From assembly GCA_038373865.1 (NCBI GenBank), contig JAXGGA010005149.1, positions 1-64,000 of the forward strand: a stretch of 64,000 nt of DNA, read 5' to 3'. Below, piece by piece: positions 36,131 through 48,836 of the stretch (the stretch's first letter is position 1; the number at the start of each line of letters is the position of its first letter). The translations under genes and the position numbers were made by a program. This DNA comes from Uloborus plumipes. Taxonomy: Eukaryota > Arthropoda > Arachnida > Araneae > Uloboridae. The notes under the pieces were generated by a model. That model worked only from the letters and a program-made list of their open reading frames with translations, was not told the DNA's origin and made no database searches.

Positions 36131-36408
36131 GGGGCCGTGGTAGCCCGATCGATAAGGCGTCGGACTAATGATCGGAGGGTACCGGGTTCGATCCCAGCCG
36201 GTCAAAGATCCACCGTCGTCACTAATGGTGGCTGGGCGACGTTAATTGAGGGTCGTAGTCACAAAGTCCTACAAGTGAAACTATACCCCTGGGAGTACTG
36301 AACCAGGGGTTTGCTCGGCCCTTGTTCAAAAGAACATAGTGCTCTTCAGGGCCCCATCCCGGTTAAACCACGAGTTGTGGTAGGTAAGGGGTACCCTGGA
36401 GTGTGTGA
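36131..36408 (+). mobile_element. tRNA-derived SINE, younger copy of a tandem pair
   Basis: The head GGGGCCGTGGTAGCCCGATC, B box GGTTCGATCC and body match the SINE at 21,576. The 13-mer AGTATAAAACCAG occurs on both sides (36118-36130 and 36409-36421). The right-hand copy directly adjoins the next SINE's head. So this one inserted at, or shares its target with, the 5' edge of the copy at 36,422. Its body is closer to the 21.5-kb copy than the next SINE's is, suggesting it is younger. Confidence 0.8.
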
Positions 36409-36421
36409 AGTATAAAACCAG

Positions 36422-36713
36422 GGCCGTGGAAGCTCGATTCGTAAGGTGTTGGAATTGTAAACAGAGAGTCTCGGGTTCGATCGTAGCCGGTCAAGGATCC
36501 ACCGTGTTCACTAATGGGGAACGTTAAATATCGCTCGTGGAAACAAAGTCCTTCAAGTGGATCAATACCTCTTGAGGTACGGGACAAGGGGTTTACGCGG
36601 CTCCTGGTCTGGATCAAAAACAGGGTGCTTCTTCAGGCCCTATCTAACCAGTTAAACCACGTGCAGTGGTTAGTACAGAAGATCCTAGAATGAAATAAAA
36701 TAAAAAAAAAAAA
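36422..36713 (+). mobile_element. tRNA-derived SINE, older diverged copy
   Basis: GGCCGTGGAAGCTCGATTCG begins a copy whose B box (GGTTCGATCG) and body have several changes. It ends with an A-rich tail (AATAAAATAAAA plus an A run) at 36,713. The sequence after the tail, CAGCGTAAACCACC, resembles CAGTATAAAACCAG before the pair and may be this copy's decayed target duplication. Confidence 0.75.
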
Positions 36714-37749
36714 CAGCGTAAACCACCGAAAAATATATTCCAAAGACAATAAATTCCAGAAAAAAAAAACTTTTGCAGATTAAACAATTGCAGTTTTGTA
36801 ATACCAAGTGCTTAAAAAAAAGAAACAAAAGTGATTAAAATATATTTTCATGATTTTTAAATTCATAAATAGCTACGTAAGTTCAACATCCATGCTTTGA
36901 TTTTTGTAAACAGTAATTAAACACTCGTTTATATTTGAAAGTCGTGACAAAATTTGTTCATATTTTCTTAAACCAAAATCGGTCAATACTTTAAATTTTA
37001 ACTTTTAGATTTCTTAAAAGTGGCCCTTTTTTTCCCGACCAGGAAACTTTTCAATGTTATGTTAGCTCGTTTTAACTTTATTAAGCGACATGTGTTTCTA
37101 TATTTTTACTTAAATTCATTTGTAGATTTTTTTTGCATTTTATTATCTTAGAAGAGGACCGTTCGGATGCAAACGCTGATGAATCCTAGTATAGAGAACG
37201 GTGTTCAAATAATAACAATGAATCCACTTTTATTTAAACCCAATAAACATATACATATCAAATAAATCGAATTATGAAAAAAATTTCAAGAATTCAATAT
37301 GACAGAAAACTTTTTATAAATTCGCACCAAAATTGCTGTAATATTTAAAAATAGATTTGTTATCCGAAAGAGTGTTTTATTATCAAGATAAATTCTAAAA
37401 GATTTTTTTTTCGAGAAAACAATGAAGGATTTACGTAGTAAAAGCAAGAATCGTGTATTTCATTAACTAATTTTAGTAAGCCCCGTTTCTTTTACCGAAA
37501 CTTGGGCAGGCAGTATATTTAGCATTACGGAGCATTGGGATGACTTTGCTCCTGACTCCCGATTCCAAGTAGCTGGCTCGAAATTTTTGAGATAGCTTCA
37601 GGAGAAAGGGTGGATGTCAGCAGACCGGGAGTATTACTAAAATATATATCCCAAATTTGTAGCTTAATTATTTGAAGAACTGATGGGAAAAGTTTTGTGG
37701 AATGCATGACAAAGCACTTTGGAACATATAACGGCTCTTAAGATGTTCT
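36714..37749. other. AT-rich spacer upstream of the CpG-rich island
   Basis: Non-coding AT-rich sequence; GC content begins to rise from about 37,500. No repeat was recognised. Confidence 0.55.
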
Positions 37750-38375
37750 CCGGTCGAAAAATGCGATAATCGATATTCCCGCGCCTGCTCCCCTCCCGTG
37801 AAGCTTGATCGGCTTTTAAATTTCGCGGGCTGTGAGCCATTATGTACGAGGGGGCGGGGCTTGCTGTTGTTCAGTAGTGATGGTGGCATGCAAAAGAGTT
37901 TCGAACTGGGGGAGGTGGAGTGAATGAAATAGCAGGTGAGAGGTAAAAAGGACTTGTACACTCCCGACGAAAAGTCCCAGCAAGCAGTGCGGACTGCGGA
38001 AGATTGCGCCGTGTGCTTGCGCGCGGGCCCTCTCGAATCGATTGGATTCGTTGGCCGAAGTTCCCCGCGAGGGGGGTCCTGGGGGGGGGGGGGTTCGCTT
38101 AGGGGGCGCGCGCGTCTCCCGCGATCTCTCGGCCCGTCCACAGATCGATCCAGTCCTGCTCCCATTTCCTCAGTTGCTGGCCACAAACCTCCATCGGAAT
38201 CTGGACTGGGGCAGGAAGGGCTTGCGAATGGGTGTGCTGCGGCAGTACCTGGTCTAAAGCTGGCTGGCAGGGAAAACTTTTCCTTCGCGCACGCTGCTTG
38301 CTGGGTCCGCAAACTGGACCTTTTCATTCAGAGCGGGCCTTCCAGCGTTCAATCTTGAGATTCGGTCGCGATCCA
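37750..38375 (+). promoter_or_regulatory. CpG-rich island: likely promoter and 5' leader
   Basis: This is the only strongly GC-rich, CpG-rich stretch of the window (for example GCGCGCGGGCCC and CTCGAATCGATTGG), in a background dominated by A and T. It directly precedes the signal-peptide exon. Initiator-like words are TTCAGTAG (about 37870-37877) and TCATTC (38324-38329, an exact arthropod Inr consensus TCAKTY). No TATA box is seen, which is usual for such promoters. A 13-base G run at 38081-38093 with neighbouring G tracts could form a G-quadruplex. A donor (AGCAG|GTGAGA, 37934/37935) and a pyrimidine-rich acceptor (CCCATTTCCTCAG, ending 38173) could bound a 5' leader intron. Confidence 0.6.
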
Positions 38376-38383
38376 TGGCGTAG
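38375..38383 (+). CDS. Two-codon upstream ORF (ATG GCG TAG)
   Basis: A minimal upstream reading frame, ATG GCG TAG, ends five bases before the main ATG at 38389. The +4 base is G but the -3 base is T, so initiation strength is moderate at best. If the transcript includes it, ribosomes may pause here or have to reinitiate. Function is inferred only. Confidence 0.35.
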   Translation: MA

Positions 38384-38388
38384 CCAAT

Positions 38389-38480
38389 ATGAAAGAGGGG
38401 ATGATTGCTTCGTTGATGCTTTGTATTTTGCTTTTTCTGGCCCCAGCACTCAAAAATCAAGGATCTGTCGCCGCTTCTGG
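38389..38480 (+). CDS. First coding exon: signal peptide of an unidentified secreted or membrane protein
   Basis: The exon codes for 30 codons plus two bases. The peptide starts MKEGMIASLMLC, continues with a hydrophobic core ILLFLAPAL, then KNQGSVAAS. This is a classic signal peptide: an uncut n-region, about 15 hydrophobic residues from residue 5, and a plausible cleavage site after V-A-A (residue 29) or A-P-A (residue 20). ATG at 38389 is chosen because an in-frame TGA lies upstream (38356-38358) and A is at -3; ATGs at residues 5 and 10 are alternatives. The exon ends TCTGG|GTAAGA, a good donor leaving a phase-2 intron; without splicing the frame stops at once. The CpG-rich island immediately upstream supports it as the 5' end of a gene. 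Too little is encoded to name the protein. I cannot find exon 2, so the first intron would exceed 25 kb, as is common in developmental and receptor genes of large arthropod genomes. Confidence 0.55.
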
Positions 38481-41400
38481 GTAAGACATTTCTCTCTATC
38501 TTTCTCTCCACTCTTACTTTTAGTGAATGCAACATTCACGCGAAAGTTTAACAGCTATGTATATCAAACATTTAGAGAAACAACCGAATAGTTAGCATGC
38601 TTTCCCGTTTGACGTAAGAGCTTTTTATTTTTAATAATTTTACTTGGATACAAGGGGAACAAACTTTTCAAAGAAGCTTATAACGAGCGAAAACATATTT
38701 CAATTTATTTGTTTACTAAAAATTGATTATGGATATACTAAACTTATCAACAAATCGTATATTTTCTATTAGCCTATCCCTCCTCCCCTACCAGCCCAAA
38801 TAATAATCTAAGAGGTTTGAAGTATCTAAAACAAATAAAAATCACGTAAATGTTGTTATTTTAATTTTGTTTTTATTGACGTTACTGCTAAGTTTTTTAG
38901 AAAACATATGAGTAGTGTGTACATTATTTATTAAGTCAAGAGCTAATCTAGTAAGCTCTGTGCCTAAAATAGTTGCTACAAAAATTAGGTTAAACAAAAG
39001 CACATGCGTAATGGGTCGTTATTCATGTTGTGTATGGATATCGTTTGTAGTTTCAATTTCTCTTAAATGTTAGTTCAATATAAATTTGTAGTAATTTATA
39101 ATAACATCAATGTTTTCTCAAATGTATAATTTATAGCTAAAAATTCATTTAAAAAGTTAGAAAAATGTTTATTATCGTGGATTTTTTTCCTAGGGAGAGA
39201 TAATTGCAAGTTTGAAATAAGTGATTTCGCTTATCTAACTAATTGCTATATCCCATTGCAATACTTAAATAAAGAGAACATTTTATTATCGGATTTCCTC
39301 TTCGTAGTGTCGTGGAGACATTAGTACTCTGAAAAAGTATTTCTTTAGTTTTGCTTCTTTTATCATAATTATTTTATTTTAGTTCATGTTTTAGAATAAA
39401 TATTGGTTATTTACTTATTAATTCTTCGTAATTTTACTCTAACAGCAATAGATTTAAGTAAAATGTTAACTTGAAATAAATACGTCATTTATTAACTATA
39501 TGACTTTAAAATCTGCAATTATTTGTGTCCTAAACAATTCGTCTTCAATTCAAAATTAATTTCAAACAGTCTTTGTTTTTGTAATTATATTGTTAACTTT
39601 CAAAATAAAAAAAATATATATAAAGGTCAATGTTACATAATTATGTTTTCCCAATTTGTTTCAAAATAGGGAGCATTACAGGAATAGATTCTATAACTAG
39701 ATTACTACAAAAAATAAAAAAACTTGTGTTTGAAATTCATATTTTACAAGTGGTAGCACAATCATTGTGCCATTATTAGCTCAATAGGAGCAAGATTATT
39801 CCAATTATACAGAATATACGGTTCGATACTGAGACTATTTACAAGTACGCATACTATTCATTCCGTTTTCATAAACTTGCTTGAGACAAATTGCTATTTA
39901 TAGGGTACTAAAACAGTTCACTAAAAGGTCAATCTATAGTTTCTTCATGATAAAATGTATTACTGACTTTAGCATCCAGTTTCCCGAAGTGATAATGCCA
40001 AGTAGATAATGGTATTTGCCTGCAAAAAAAAAAAAAAAAAAAAAAAAAACTGTACAATTTGAAAATCACCAACTCTAGCATCTGAAAGAACTTTTAACAT
40101 TTCAAAATCTTGTTTTACAGTCCAAAACCATAAATATATAGTTTTAAAATATTCCATTTACAACAAAATGAAATACAGCATTTTTATTACAATACATGGT
40201 TTTTCAGTCAGTTTAAAATACGAACAACATTGTGTTTTAGTACATTCATTATTTTTCAAAATATCAACGCTTCATCCATGTCTTACTTTATCTCAACTAC
40301 CGAAAGTTAGCATTCAAAGTACAAATTTTGTTAGGACGTAATGATTAGGCTTTCAGTTTCTTCGCATTGTAACGTTAAGGAGGGAAGTTAAATTGAGGGT
40401 GGCAACTCAGTAATAAAAGTACATACAAAACCTCGGCCGGGTGAGAAAAGCCTCTGTTTTACCCCCATTATTACTAACGAATTACAATAACACTATTTTT
40501 CTAACACTATAATGTTCACTATTTTTCTAATTTGCAGCACAGCTCTATTTTTAAAAATAAAATAGTTATCTGATTAAAACAAAAAGAACTATGTTTAAAG
40601 CTTTAGCCTATTTATTACGATAACATTTTTCAAAAATAAATTAAATTTCCTAAAACTCGCAATACGGTTTATTCTCTAGCAATACAGAAAAATGTTTATA
40701 TACTAATATTGAAGCATAAAATATATGGTAAAAACCCTTAGAAACTAAAGACATTTTATAACAATAGTGTAAAAATCTTATAGTATATGCTTGATTATGT
40801 ATGAAAAATGTTATATAGTAAAGACAAAAAAAAAAAAAAAAAGACACATAAACAAGAACTACTTCAAATTCAAATTGTCTAATACTGAGATAAATGAAAA
40901 AAAACCTTCTTCCAGATTCACGTTAAAGTAGAAAAGGGGCACTGTAAAATCAATGAACTGCACAAAATTTGTTTAATCAATACGGCTATTCAAATCATCT
41001 AGACGGTTGCAAAACACTAAAGAAATACGAAACGTTCGTACATAGTAAAACAAGCCGACATTCCTGTAAACTATAATCGATTTACCAACTTGAACTGTAG
41101 ATCTCTCTCAAATGACTCACGTCTCAAATTGTATCAAATATGCCTTTTTAACAGCAAAACATGTTCTGAAACCAAAGGGTAACAAATACTTATAACTATT
41201 AGTTAATACGACAATTTCACTTTCTCTTTTATATGTCGTGTGTCAGTAAATTCAAATATATAATGTTTTAAAAACGAAAAATTTAACTTTTTAAAAACAA
41301 AAACTATATCGGATCATTTACCGCTAATTATATACTTACTATAAAATTTTGAATTCATTGGTTATAAGATTTTTGCCCACGGCTAAAGGAACCTAATTCC

Positions 41401-43708
41401 CTGTATGGTAACATCGATTTTCTAACTGCAGCTTTTCCGGATTGTTTTAGGAACCGATACTCCCTAATAAAATATACCTCTTATGAGTGAAAGAAATTAA
41501 AAAAAAAATAACAGATTACTTATGTAAGAAAAGAAAACAGGTAAGTATCGTAAAACGTGATCTTATTTATTCTATCCCTCAAACTGTCAACAGGACATGT
41601 TTTAATACATTTTACATACGTATTTATTCATTTTTAAGCACAACGAGAACAATAAGAAAAAGAAAATTATACAAAGTAAGTAATTTAAAAAATCCCCCAA
41701 AATAAACATTCTAATTTTAATTCCAATAACTAATCCAAATAACTATTAATAGTGAAGCAAAGTTGGCAGTTTTATACCGCTTTGAATTCATTTCACATTC
41801 ATTCAATCAACCGCGCCTAGTTTTTTGCCAATGCTCTGACTACAAAAAAGAGCATTTTTTATCTAACCTTTTTTCAGGCAAGAGGAAACAAAGAACATAA
41901 AAATAAGAAAAAACTTGGAACCTTAAAATTTTATAATTTTTTTGGTGATAAAGATAATTGTTCATTATTATTGCTATTCGAGACATAAAATGATCAAGTT
42001 TCTAACGTCGGCATCAATGCAAAAAATAGTCTGATTTTTCAAATAATATCTTTTAATTATTGAAATCAAAAACTATTTTAGTTCAACTTTTTGTCGTGAG
42101 CGTTTTCCAACAAGGCTGGCTCGAATCAAATCTGCTTTTTAGTTTGCAACTTATATAAGTCTTAAGTTCCCCGTTTATTTTTTGAACTATTCCAAAATAA
42201 AAGAAAAAAATGTTGAAAACGAAATAGAAAACCAATGAATGTACTGCTCTGGCAAAGAGCTTGAAATTAAAAAGAAACAAAAGAGGGGAGTTTTAATCGG
42301 TTCGTTCTATTTTTAGTTATTAGAAGGAAGAAACAAGATTGATTAAAAATAGACATAAGACATATAGACACATTTCTTCATTTCAAAACCTTGCCGTCAT
42401 TTGTTTTTTCAACATTTAGTTATTTAGTCTATTTTTGATCTGGTAAAAATACATATTATCTTCCATTATGCTTTTATCATTTATTTACAGCTTCGTTTAA
42501 AAGCAGGCTAAAAGAGCAAAAAAGAATGAAAAAAAATTAATATTTGTACCTCATTTAGAAAGAGCACAAAATGATACTTTTCCGTTTTTAAATGTTGCAA
42601 TAAAATAATGGTAACAATGACAGCAAATAGTTAAAAAACAGATTTTTTTAAGTATTAAGTATCTTTTTTTTCTTTTCAAAAAGGAAAAACTTCCTTAAAA
42701 AAATATAAAAAATATAACCTGTTGTAATCGTTTAAAACTATATCCTTTCTTATTTCGGGAAAAACTGTCAAAGGTTAATTACTACCTATCACTTGCTCTG
42801 CAGTTTCATTAAAAGAAAATTATATGTTGCTTACTGTCTAGACAAACAGTCATGCAGGTGAAGTATTTCAAAGAAACTTAATTGCTCTTCAGGTTTGAAA
42901 CATTTTGCTTTGAGTCTGAATACAGTGTTAATCTAACTGAAGATAACGTGGATGATTGATTACCATGCTGCAGTCAGGAAAACTTACTTGATAAGGCACA
43001 TCTGAAACGGAAATTAAGATCACCAGATACGAATGTATAAGAGCTCCTTTTTCAAGAGAGTTTAATGAAACTATGTAACAAATATGATATATTTGTTAAA
43101 TCTCGTATATTTTTAATGCCTTTAAACTAAAATTATTTTTTTATTATTTTAACTTTGTTCCTTTCATAACGTATTTAACAATATTTAATGAATAATAACA
43201 TAAATAATGCAGTGTTACGTCACTAGAGATGCACTTTTGGTTTGCTGTATGCTATATTTATTGGGTTATTAAAACTGAAGTTTTTTTTATATATTTTTTA
43301 AAAAACAATGAAAGTTTAAAATGAATGTATCTTATGCTCTCAAAATGTCTTTTTATTAATTCGTTTAGTCTTTTACAAATTTCTATAGAATTTAAAACAT
43401 GTATGAAATATTTTAAATATGGTAAAAAATAAATTTCCTTTAATTCTATCAACGGTTTTATTTTAAAATAAATTAAAAACATTTTTTTTCCTCAAAAATC
43501 ACATGTATTTCTTTGCTTTTAGTTGTTTTTCTAAGCATTCAAGCAGCAAAAATTTCATTTAAAAACAATAATTGTGTTGCCTAATAAAACAACAAGACAT
43601 ACTATAATCCCATACGCAATTTTTATAGTTGTGTTAAAAATATGATCATTTACACTAAATTATGAAAGCTTTTAAAACCTTTCTTAAAACTAGTGTACAA
43701 ACAGACCC
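38481..43708 (+). other. Probable long first intron, AT-rich
   Basis: It starts at the GTAAGA donor and shows no convincing acceptor-bounded exon. A 26-base A run lies at 40024-40049. Short open frames here are A/T-driven. No repeat family was recognised. Confidence 0.5.
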
Positions 43709-43716
43709 GGTGTCAT

Positions 43717-43853
43717 CAGGGACGTCATTTCAAGTTTTTCCGGGGGGGGGGAGGGTGAAAACACAATGCAACTTCATCGGAAAACAGCAAAAACCGCGCC
43801 CACTTATATGTAAATACATTGATCCCCCCTTGCCCCCCTAAATGACGAGCCTG
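43717..43853. mobile_element. hAT-like MITE with perfect 8-bp duplication (137 bp)
   Basis: The ends read CAGGGACGTCATTT and AAATGACGAGCCTG, an imperfect inverted repeat. GGTGTCAT flanks it on both sides (43709-43716 and 43854-43861), the 8-bp duplication typical of hAT transposons. The interior shares CAAAAACCGCGCCCACTTAT and ACATTGAT-like words with the copy at 49,697. It encodes no protein. Confidence 0.85.
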
Positions 43854-43861
43854 GGTGTCAT

Positions 43862-45484
43862 TAGGTTAATTTAGGTTAAATTAGGATGATCTAGTTATAA
43901 TTGATTTTATTCTCAATGTTTAAAAGAGTACTTATAGTTGAAACCAATAAAGCATCACTTTCTAAAGTATCATTGTTAAAATATTAATATTGACCCCGCA
44001 CATATCTCTTTTAGTAATGAGAGGAAGCTTAAAAAGGTATTTGTTCGAAGTCTTAACTCTTTCAATAAATAATTCCAAAGAGATGAACTTTTATAAAACA
44101 ACACTTTTAACAACCAAAAAGAGAATGCAATCACTTACTTGGAAAATCCTTTGTTTAACTAGGATAACATCTACCGCTTATAAAATACACACTCTTGTAC
44201 TAAAAGTGGTAAAAATCTTCAAAGTTTGAAAACCCTGAATTAGTATCAAACTGACAACTTCATTAAATTAATTCTCCTGTACAATCACTTGCCGAATCTT
44301 CTTAAAACTTTCATCTTGCTAGACTTTTCTAGACACTCGATTTAATCCCTTAATTCACTCTTATTGCGAACGACCTGGCTCAGTGTGTCTGGAAAATTGG
44401 AAGTAAAGCAGAGAGCTTGTTTCTTGTTGGGTAAAGTGACCAGAAACATTACTTTGAGTAAATGTTTGCCAATCAAACACATTCCTTTCTTCACTTTAGC
44501 ATCTTCTAGGATCTAATATTTTATAGGGATTATTCTGTGTGTTACAAGCTTTGACGTCTTTATTTTTTGCAAATTTAGTTTTTTACTACATTTCTTTTTA
44601 ATAAAAACTATTCTTCATATTTACCATATAAAAAGATTTTCTAAAACAAATCGACACATTTACTAAAAAGAACAGATCAAATAAGTTTAAAAAATTTACA
44701 TTTAAAAAATGGTACGTTTTAAATACTTTTTAATTATTTGAATAACACAAAAATAAAAGATTACTATAAAAACCTAAGCAGAAATTGACAGTTTCATAAG
44801 CATTAAAATACATTTTTAGCAAAACCTCATAACAGCAGGTACAATACTGAAAAATTCCGCTTTAATATAAAATTACTTTAGAAAAAATGAGAAATATATT
44901 TTTTAATGTAATGATAAAATTACAATAGTCATTAAATACTTCACTCGTAAATACAATTACAAAATGGTTTAGAAAGAATTAATGAGTTTAAAATACTTCT
45001 TAGTCTTCAAAAACGCCATTTTTTAATGTTCAGTTTATTAATTATGTGATTTGCATTAATGGCTAAAGTAGCTCTAAACATGTGTGCTTAAAACCATGTA
45101 ACTAAAGAAAAATTAGCCGTATGTTGATCACCTTCTATTCGCCCAATACATAAAATCACTTTTTACCCCACATCCAAAAATGTAGTAGGTTTCATTTATG
45201 TTTTAAATATGGCTGTAAGATTGTTATGGCATGAAACCTGCATGAGTGGGAAGACATGGGTTTCCTGTAGTATCACGGAATTGAACCTACTCAAACCCCT
45301 AGGGGAGATAAATTTCAAACCATTTTTGAGAAAAAGATCAATATAACAAAATGTCCAATAGCTAATAGTTATTAAGTTATTTTTTTTGGCCGTTACTAAA
45401 TACCAATTGTTTGAAACCATTATCAAGTACCCTTATTAGTAAAAATTTCAAACACAAAACTTATACAGCAAAAATTAGCAACTA
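43862..45484. other. AT-rich intron-like spacer
   Basis: Non-coding. The open frame at 43990-44229 is lysine- and threonine-rich and A/T-driven. No repeat was recognised. Confidence 0.55.
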
Positions 45485-45490
45485 CTGAAT

Positions 45491-45567
45491 CACAGACACG
45501 TGTTTCTCGATTTCAAGGAACCCCTTTTTCATTGCAAAATCTGAGCTTCGGGATGTAAATGCGATCC
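45491..45567. repeat. Dispersed foldback family, partial copy (ACACGTGTTTC...)
   Basis: CAGACACGTGTTTCTCGATT, TCAAGGAACCCCTTTTTCAT and TGCAAAATCTGAGCTTCGGG follow the same order as one arm of the foldback at 50,390-50,612. The copy ends at GGATGTAAATGCGATCC, which is close to the loop hairpin of that element. Confidence 0.55.
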
Positions 45568-48500
45568 AAAAAAGCTTTTTATTACTTTAGCGTCTAAATG
45601 AGACGTAATGAGCAGAAGCCCCGAACTACGTGTCTGAAATTTAGTTTCTAATCTGTGCCGAATAAACGTTGTTTTACCTATTGTTACATTGTCAATCATC
45701 GGTATTTGTTCCTTTCGTACCATTATTAGGTTTTATGTTAGTCAAAAAAATTCGATTGGAAGAACTCTAATGTGTACTATAAATTTCTAAGTATCAATAT
45801 CAATTAATTGTTTAATTGATCTTAATTTTTTAATAACTTACTTAATATAAAGCCAAAAACTCAAATAAAAAAATCTAAAAAACATAAAGAAACAAACTTG
45901 AAAACATCTTCATATCAAAGTTAAGATGCAAGTACATTTTGAGCTCAAAATATATTTAATAAAATCCCTTTTTCACTTGATGTGTATTTTATTACAGTGA
46001 TTTTATGAAAACATATTTCTTACTACAATTTATCTAAAATTTCAAGCCTTTTATCAAATTTCTTATTAAGAAAATATTTTTGTTATTTTTTTCAATAAAT
46101 GGGAATCAGAAACAGCTAATAAAACGACGAAATAAAAGTTTAAAGGAATACCCATCCGAAATATGATGTCTCTTCCTGAGCAAAAAAAAATATTATAGAG
46201 GTATCAATTTACATAAATGATAAAAAATATACTTCTTCTCAATTTCTGTTTTATGAACTTTGTAACAAAACAGTTAAAAATCAACCTTTTGTTGGCTCCA
46301 AATATATTGAATGGATTTATGTTCATATTTTCATTCATCAAGACCTGTTTACAAAATAGAGAATGGTTTTCTGAATCTTCGCCTCCCTTTCTTTTTGATG
46401 TTAGAGTTGTAAAGCTATTGAATTTGAAATCAATTTAACGGTTTTTGAGAGAGATAAAACATGTCTTAGAACTTAGAATCGTCGCATGTTTAATTTGTGT
46501 TTCAAGTGTAAGAGTAACGGTTAAATAATATTTAATTGAAAGCTCAATTTCATTTCAGTTACAATGTTTTCTCTTTCAAATTTTATTTCTCGTTTTTTCT
46601 TTTACATTTTTTTGAGAAACAAACACCGCTGTTATTAAAATATTTCAGTCATTTTTAATCGGAAATCGGAAAGTCAATTTCTCAAAAGCCATAGTTCGGA
46701 GGGATGAACCGTGAATCTAAAGCGGATGGACATAACACCCTTGTTTTAGATTCACTTTTAATGATAGGTTTTTGACCTATTGCCTTAGCGCTATTGGTAA
46801 AGGAACTTTAAACTTATATTTTTTGAAACAAAATTAATTTTTCTTAAAAAATGGACCTCACGTGTTATCATTCTAAACGACTCATTTGTACGTACAAATT
46901 AGTTCCATGAAAGTTTCAAATGTAATGACATGCTATACAATCCGTAAATTTTTCCTTCTAAAACTATCTTAGGTTCATCAAGTAAACCATGGAAGTATTA
47001 CATATAAAGATAATTATTAAAAAACTTCAAGGACATAATCAAAACTTTTATATAAACAATATTTATGTTAAAACGTATTAAAAAACGTATTGAATTTTAC
47101 AGATTTCGACTTTAAAGAAATACATTAATAAAGTGCCCCAAAAATGTACGCATACTTTGAATAATCTAAGATTAATAATTATTATAAAACTACTGAAGTT
47201 AAAATAGTGTAAAAAAAAAGACATTTAACGAAAGTACTCTAATTATAGGCAGTAAAGATCCAGGCGAAGCTCTTAACGCTACATATCAATTCAATTCAGA
47301 ACATTTGATATTCCTTATTTCTGTATTTATTACAATTAAAATAGTTTTAAAGCTGTATATAGCTATTTAAACAATATCTAACAGTCTGTGTGGCTCTGAT
47401 TCTGCTATGTGATTACTTTCTGTTTGGTAAAAGTCGACAAGTGTCAATTACTGCCCTGATAATAACAACAAAACTACGGATTGAATTTGTTTCCCATGGT
47501 ATAACCCTTTACCTTGATATGCTGCAAATAAAAGAGATAAAACACGAAATCATTTAAAGTTGACTCAGAGAGAAATATGGTAAGATACTAAAATACCATT
47601 TCGTTAGAAGCCGTATTAAAATCTGTAAATGTAGTTTTCTTTTCGCAACAATGCTAATGCAATGCAAACAACATTCAGGCGAAAACTCAGCGACCTTGTT
47701 GTTGCGATAGTGCAATGTTTAGGGAAAATTAAGAGCCATGCAGTTTGCACTGCGTTACTAAAAATTTTTCGCATATTCGTCTTTAAAAGAAACTTGAAAA
47801 CATAGTGATACACCTTCTTTGCAATTTTATGAAATGAGGTTTTAGTTTTTATTTTACAAAAAAAAAAAAATGCTGTTATTGTGCGACAAACTTTTGAACA
47901 CATACTAACAATAGCATAATGGCAACTTATCCGTATTGTGAGAAATTTAAATAAAAAAAATGTGTTTTCTGATGCACCCTAATGTTCACATCTAAGTGTA
48001 TAATTGACTCTTAAAAGCTTTGATAATACTGATATTCCTTATTGAAAGCTATTCTTACATGAAGATTTGAATGTGTTGAAATCGGCCGTCGTACATTGCA
48101 ACGTCGTAATATTCTATATAATATAATACATTTTAGAAATCCTCCGATGCTATGAAATAAAAATTGTATGAATAATATGTGTAAAAGTATAAGCAAAAGA
48201 AGAGAGCTCTGTATGCTCAAATCCAAAATGCAAAAATTATGGCAAACATTTTCTTTTTGAGTTAGTGGTTCAAGTTTCTCTCAAACAATTCAAATAAATT
48301 TAAGGAAACACCGGCTTTCATAAACTCTGTCAATGGTAAACAAAGAACTCACTTTAAAATCTTGATAGCATAGTCCTTATACTACATTTAAAAATATTCA
48401 AACTGGTAAATAAATTTGACAATATTTTTGTCAGTCACCGTTCTTTTTATCTTCAGAGATAAAGCTCTCTAGCTTAACATTTTATTCCTGAGTGTTTACT

Positions 48501-48836
48501 GAAGACATTGCCATTTTATTTGACAGAAGACATGAGATTTCTGGAAACCGATCTTTCAAAAAGTATGGCATGATCTGTCAGATAACTCTCCTCTATATTT
48601 TTTGGTTTTATATTCAGAAATACTAAATCGAAACTAAACCCCTGTCACTCAAACTTTTCTATCACACTGAGAGAATTTCATAAATCAGTTATAAATGTTT
48701 TGCCACAACGTCATGAAAATAATGTCTGACCAAATTATATTTCTCTATTGCAAAATAAGCTATATTTTCTCTTTTAGTTGTTTTTTATATTTAGTTTAAC
48801 AAAAGTAAGAAGTACAGAAAATAACAACGTTACGAA
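45568..48836. other. AT-rich intron-like spacer
   Basis: Non-coding AT-rich sequence with an A run near 47858-47870. No exon or repeat family was recognised. Confidence 0.55.

Noticed and set aside
36363..36617. 84-codon minus-strand frame
   Set aside because: It lies wholly within the two SINEs and has no independent support.
37668..38327. 219-codon minus-strand open frame across the CpG-rich island
   Set aside because: Long frames arise easily in GC-rich DNA with few stops. The peptide is proline-, serine- and arginine-rich low-complexity with no domain, and it runs antisense to the better-supported signal-peptide exon.
37936..38358. 140-codon plus-strand open frame in the island
   Set aside because: It has no ATG start, shows glycine/arginine bias from the G runs, and lies where a 5' leader is expected.
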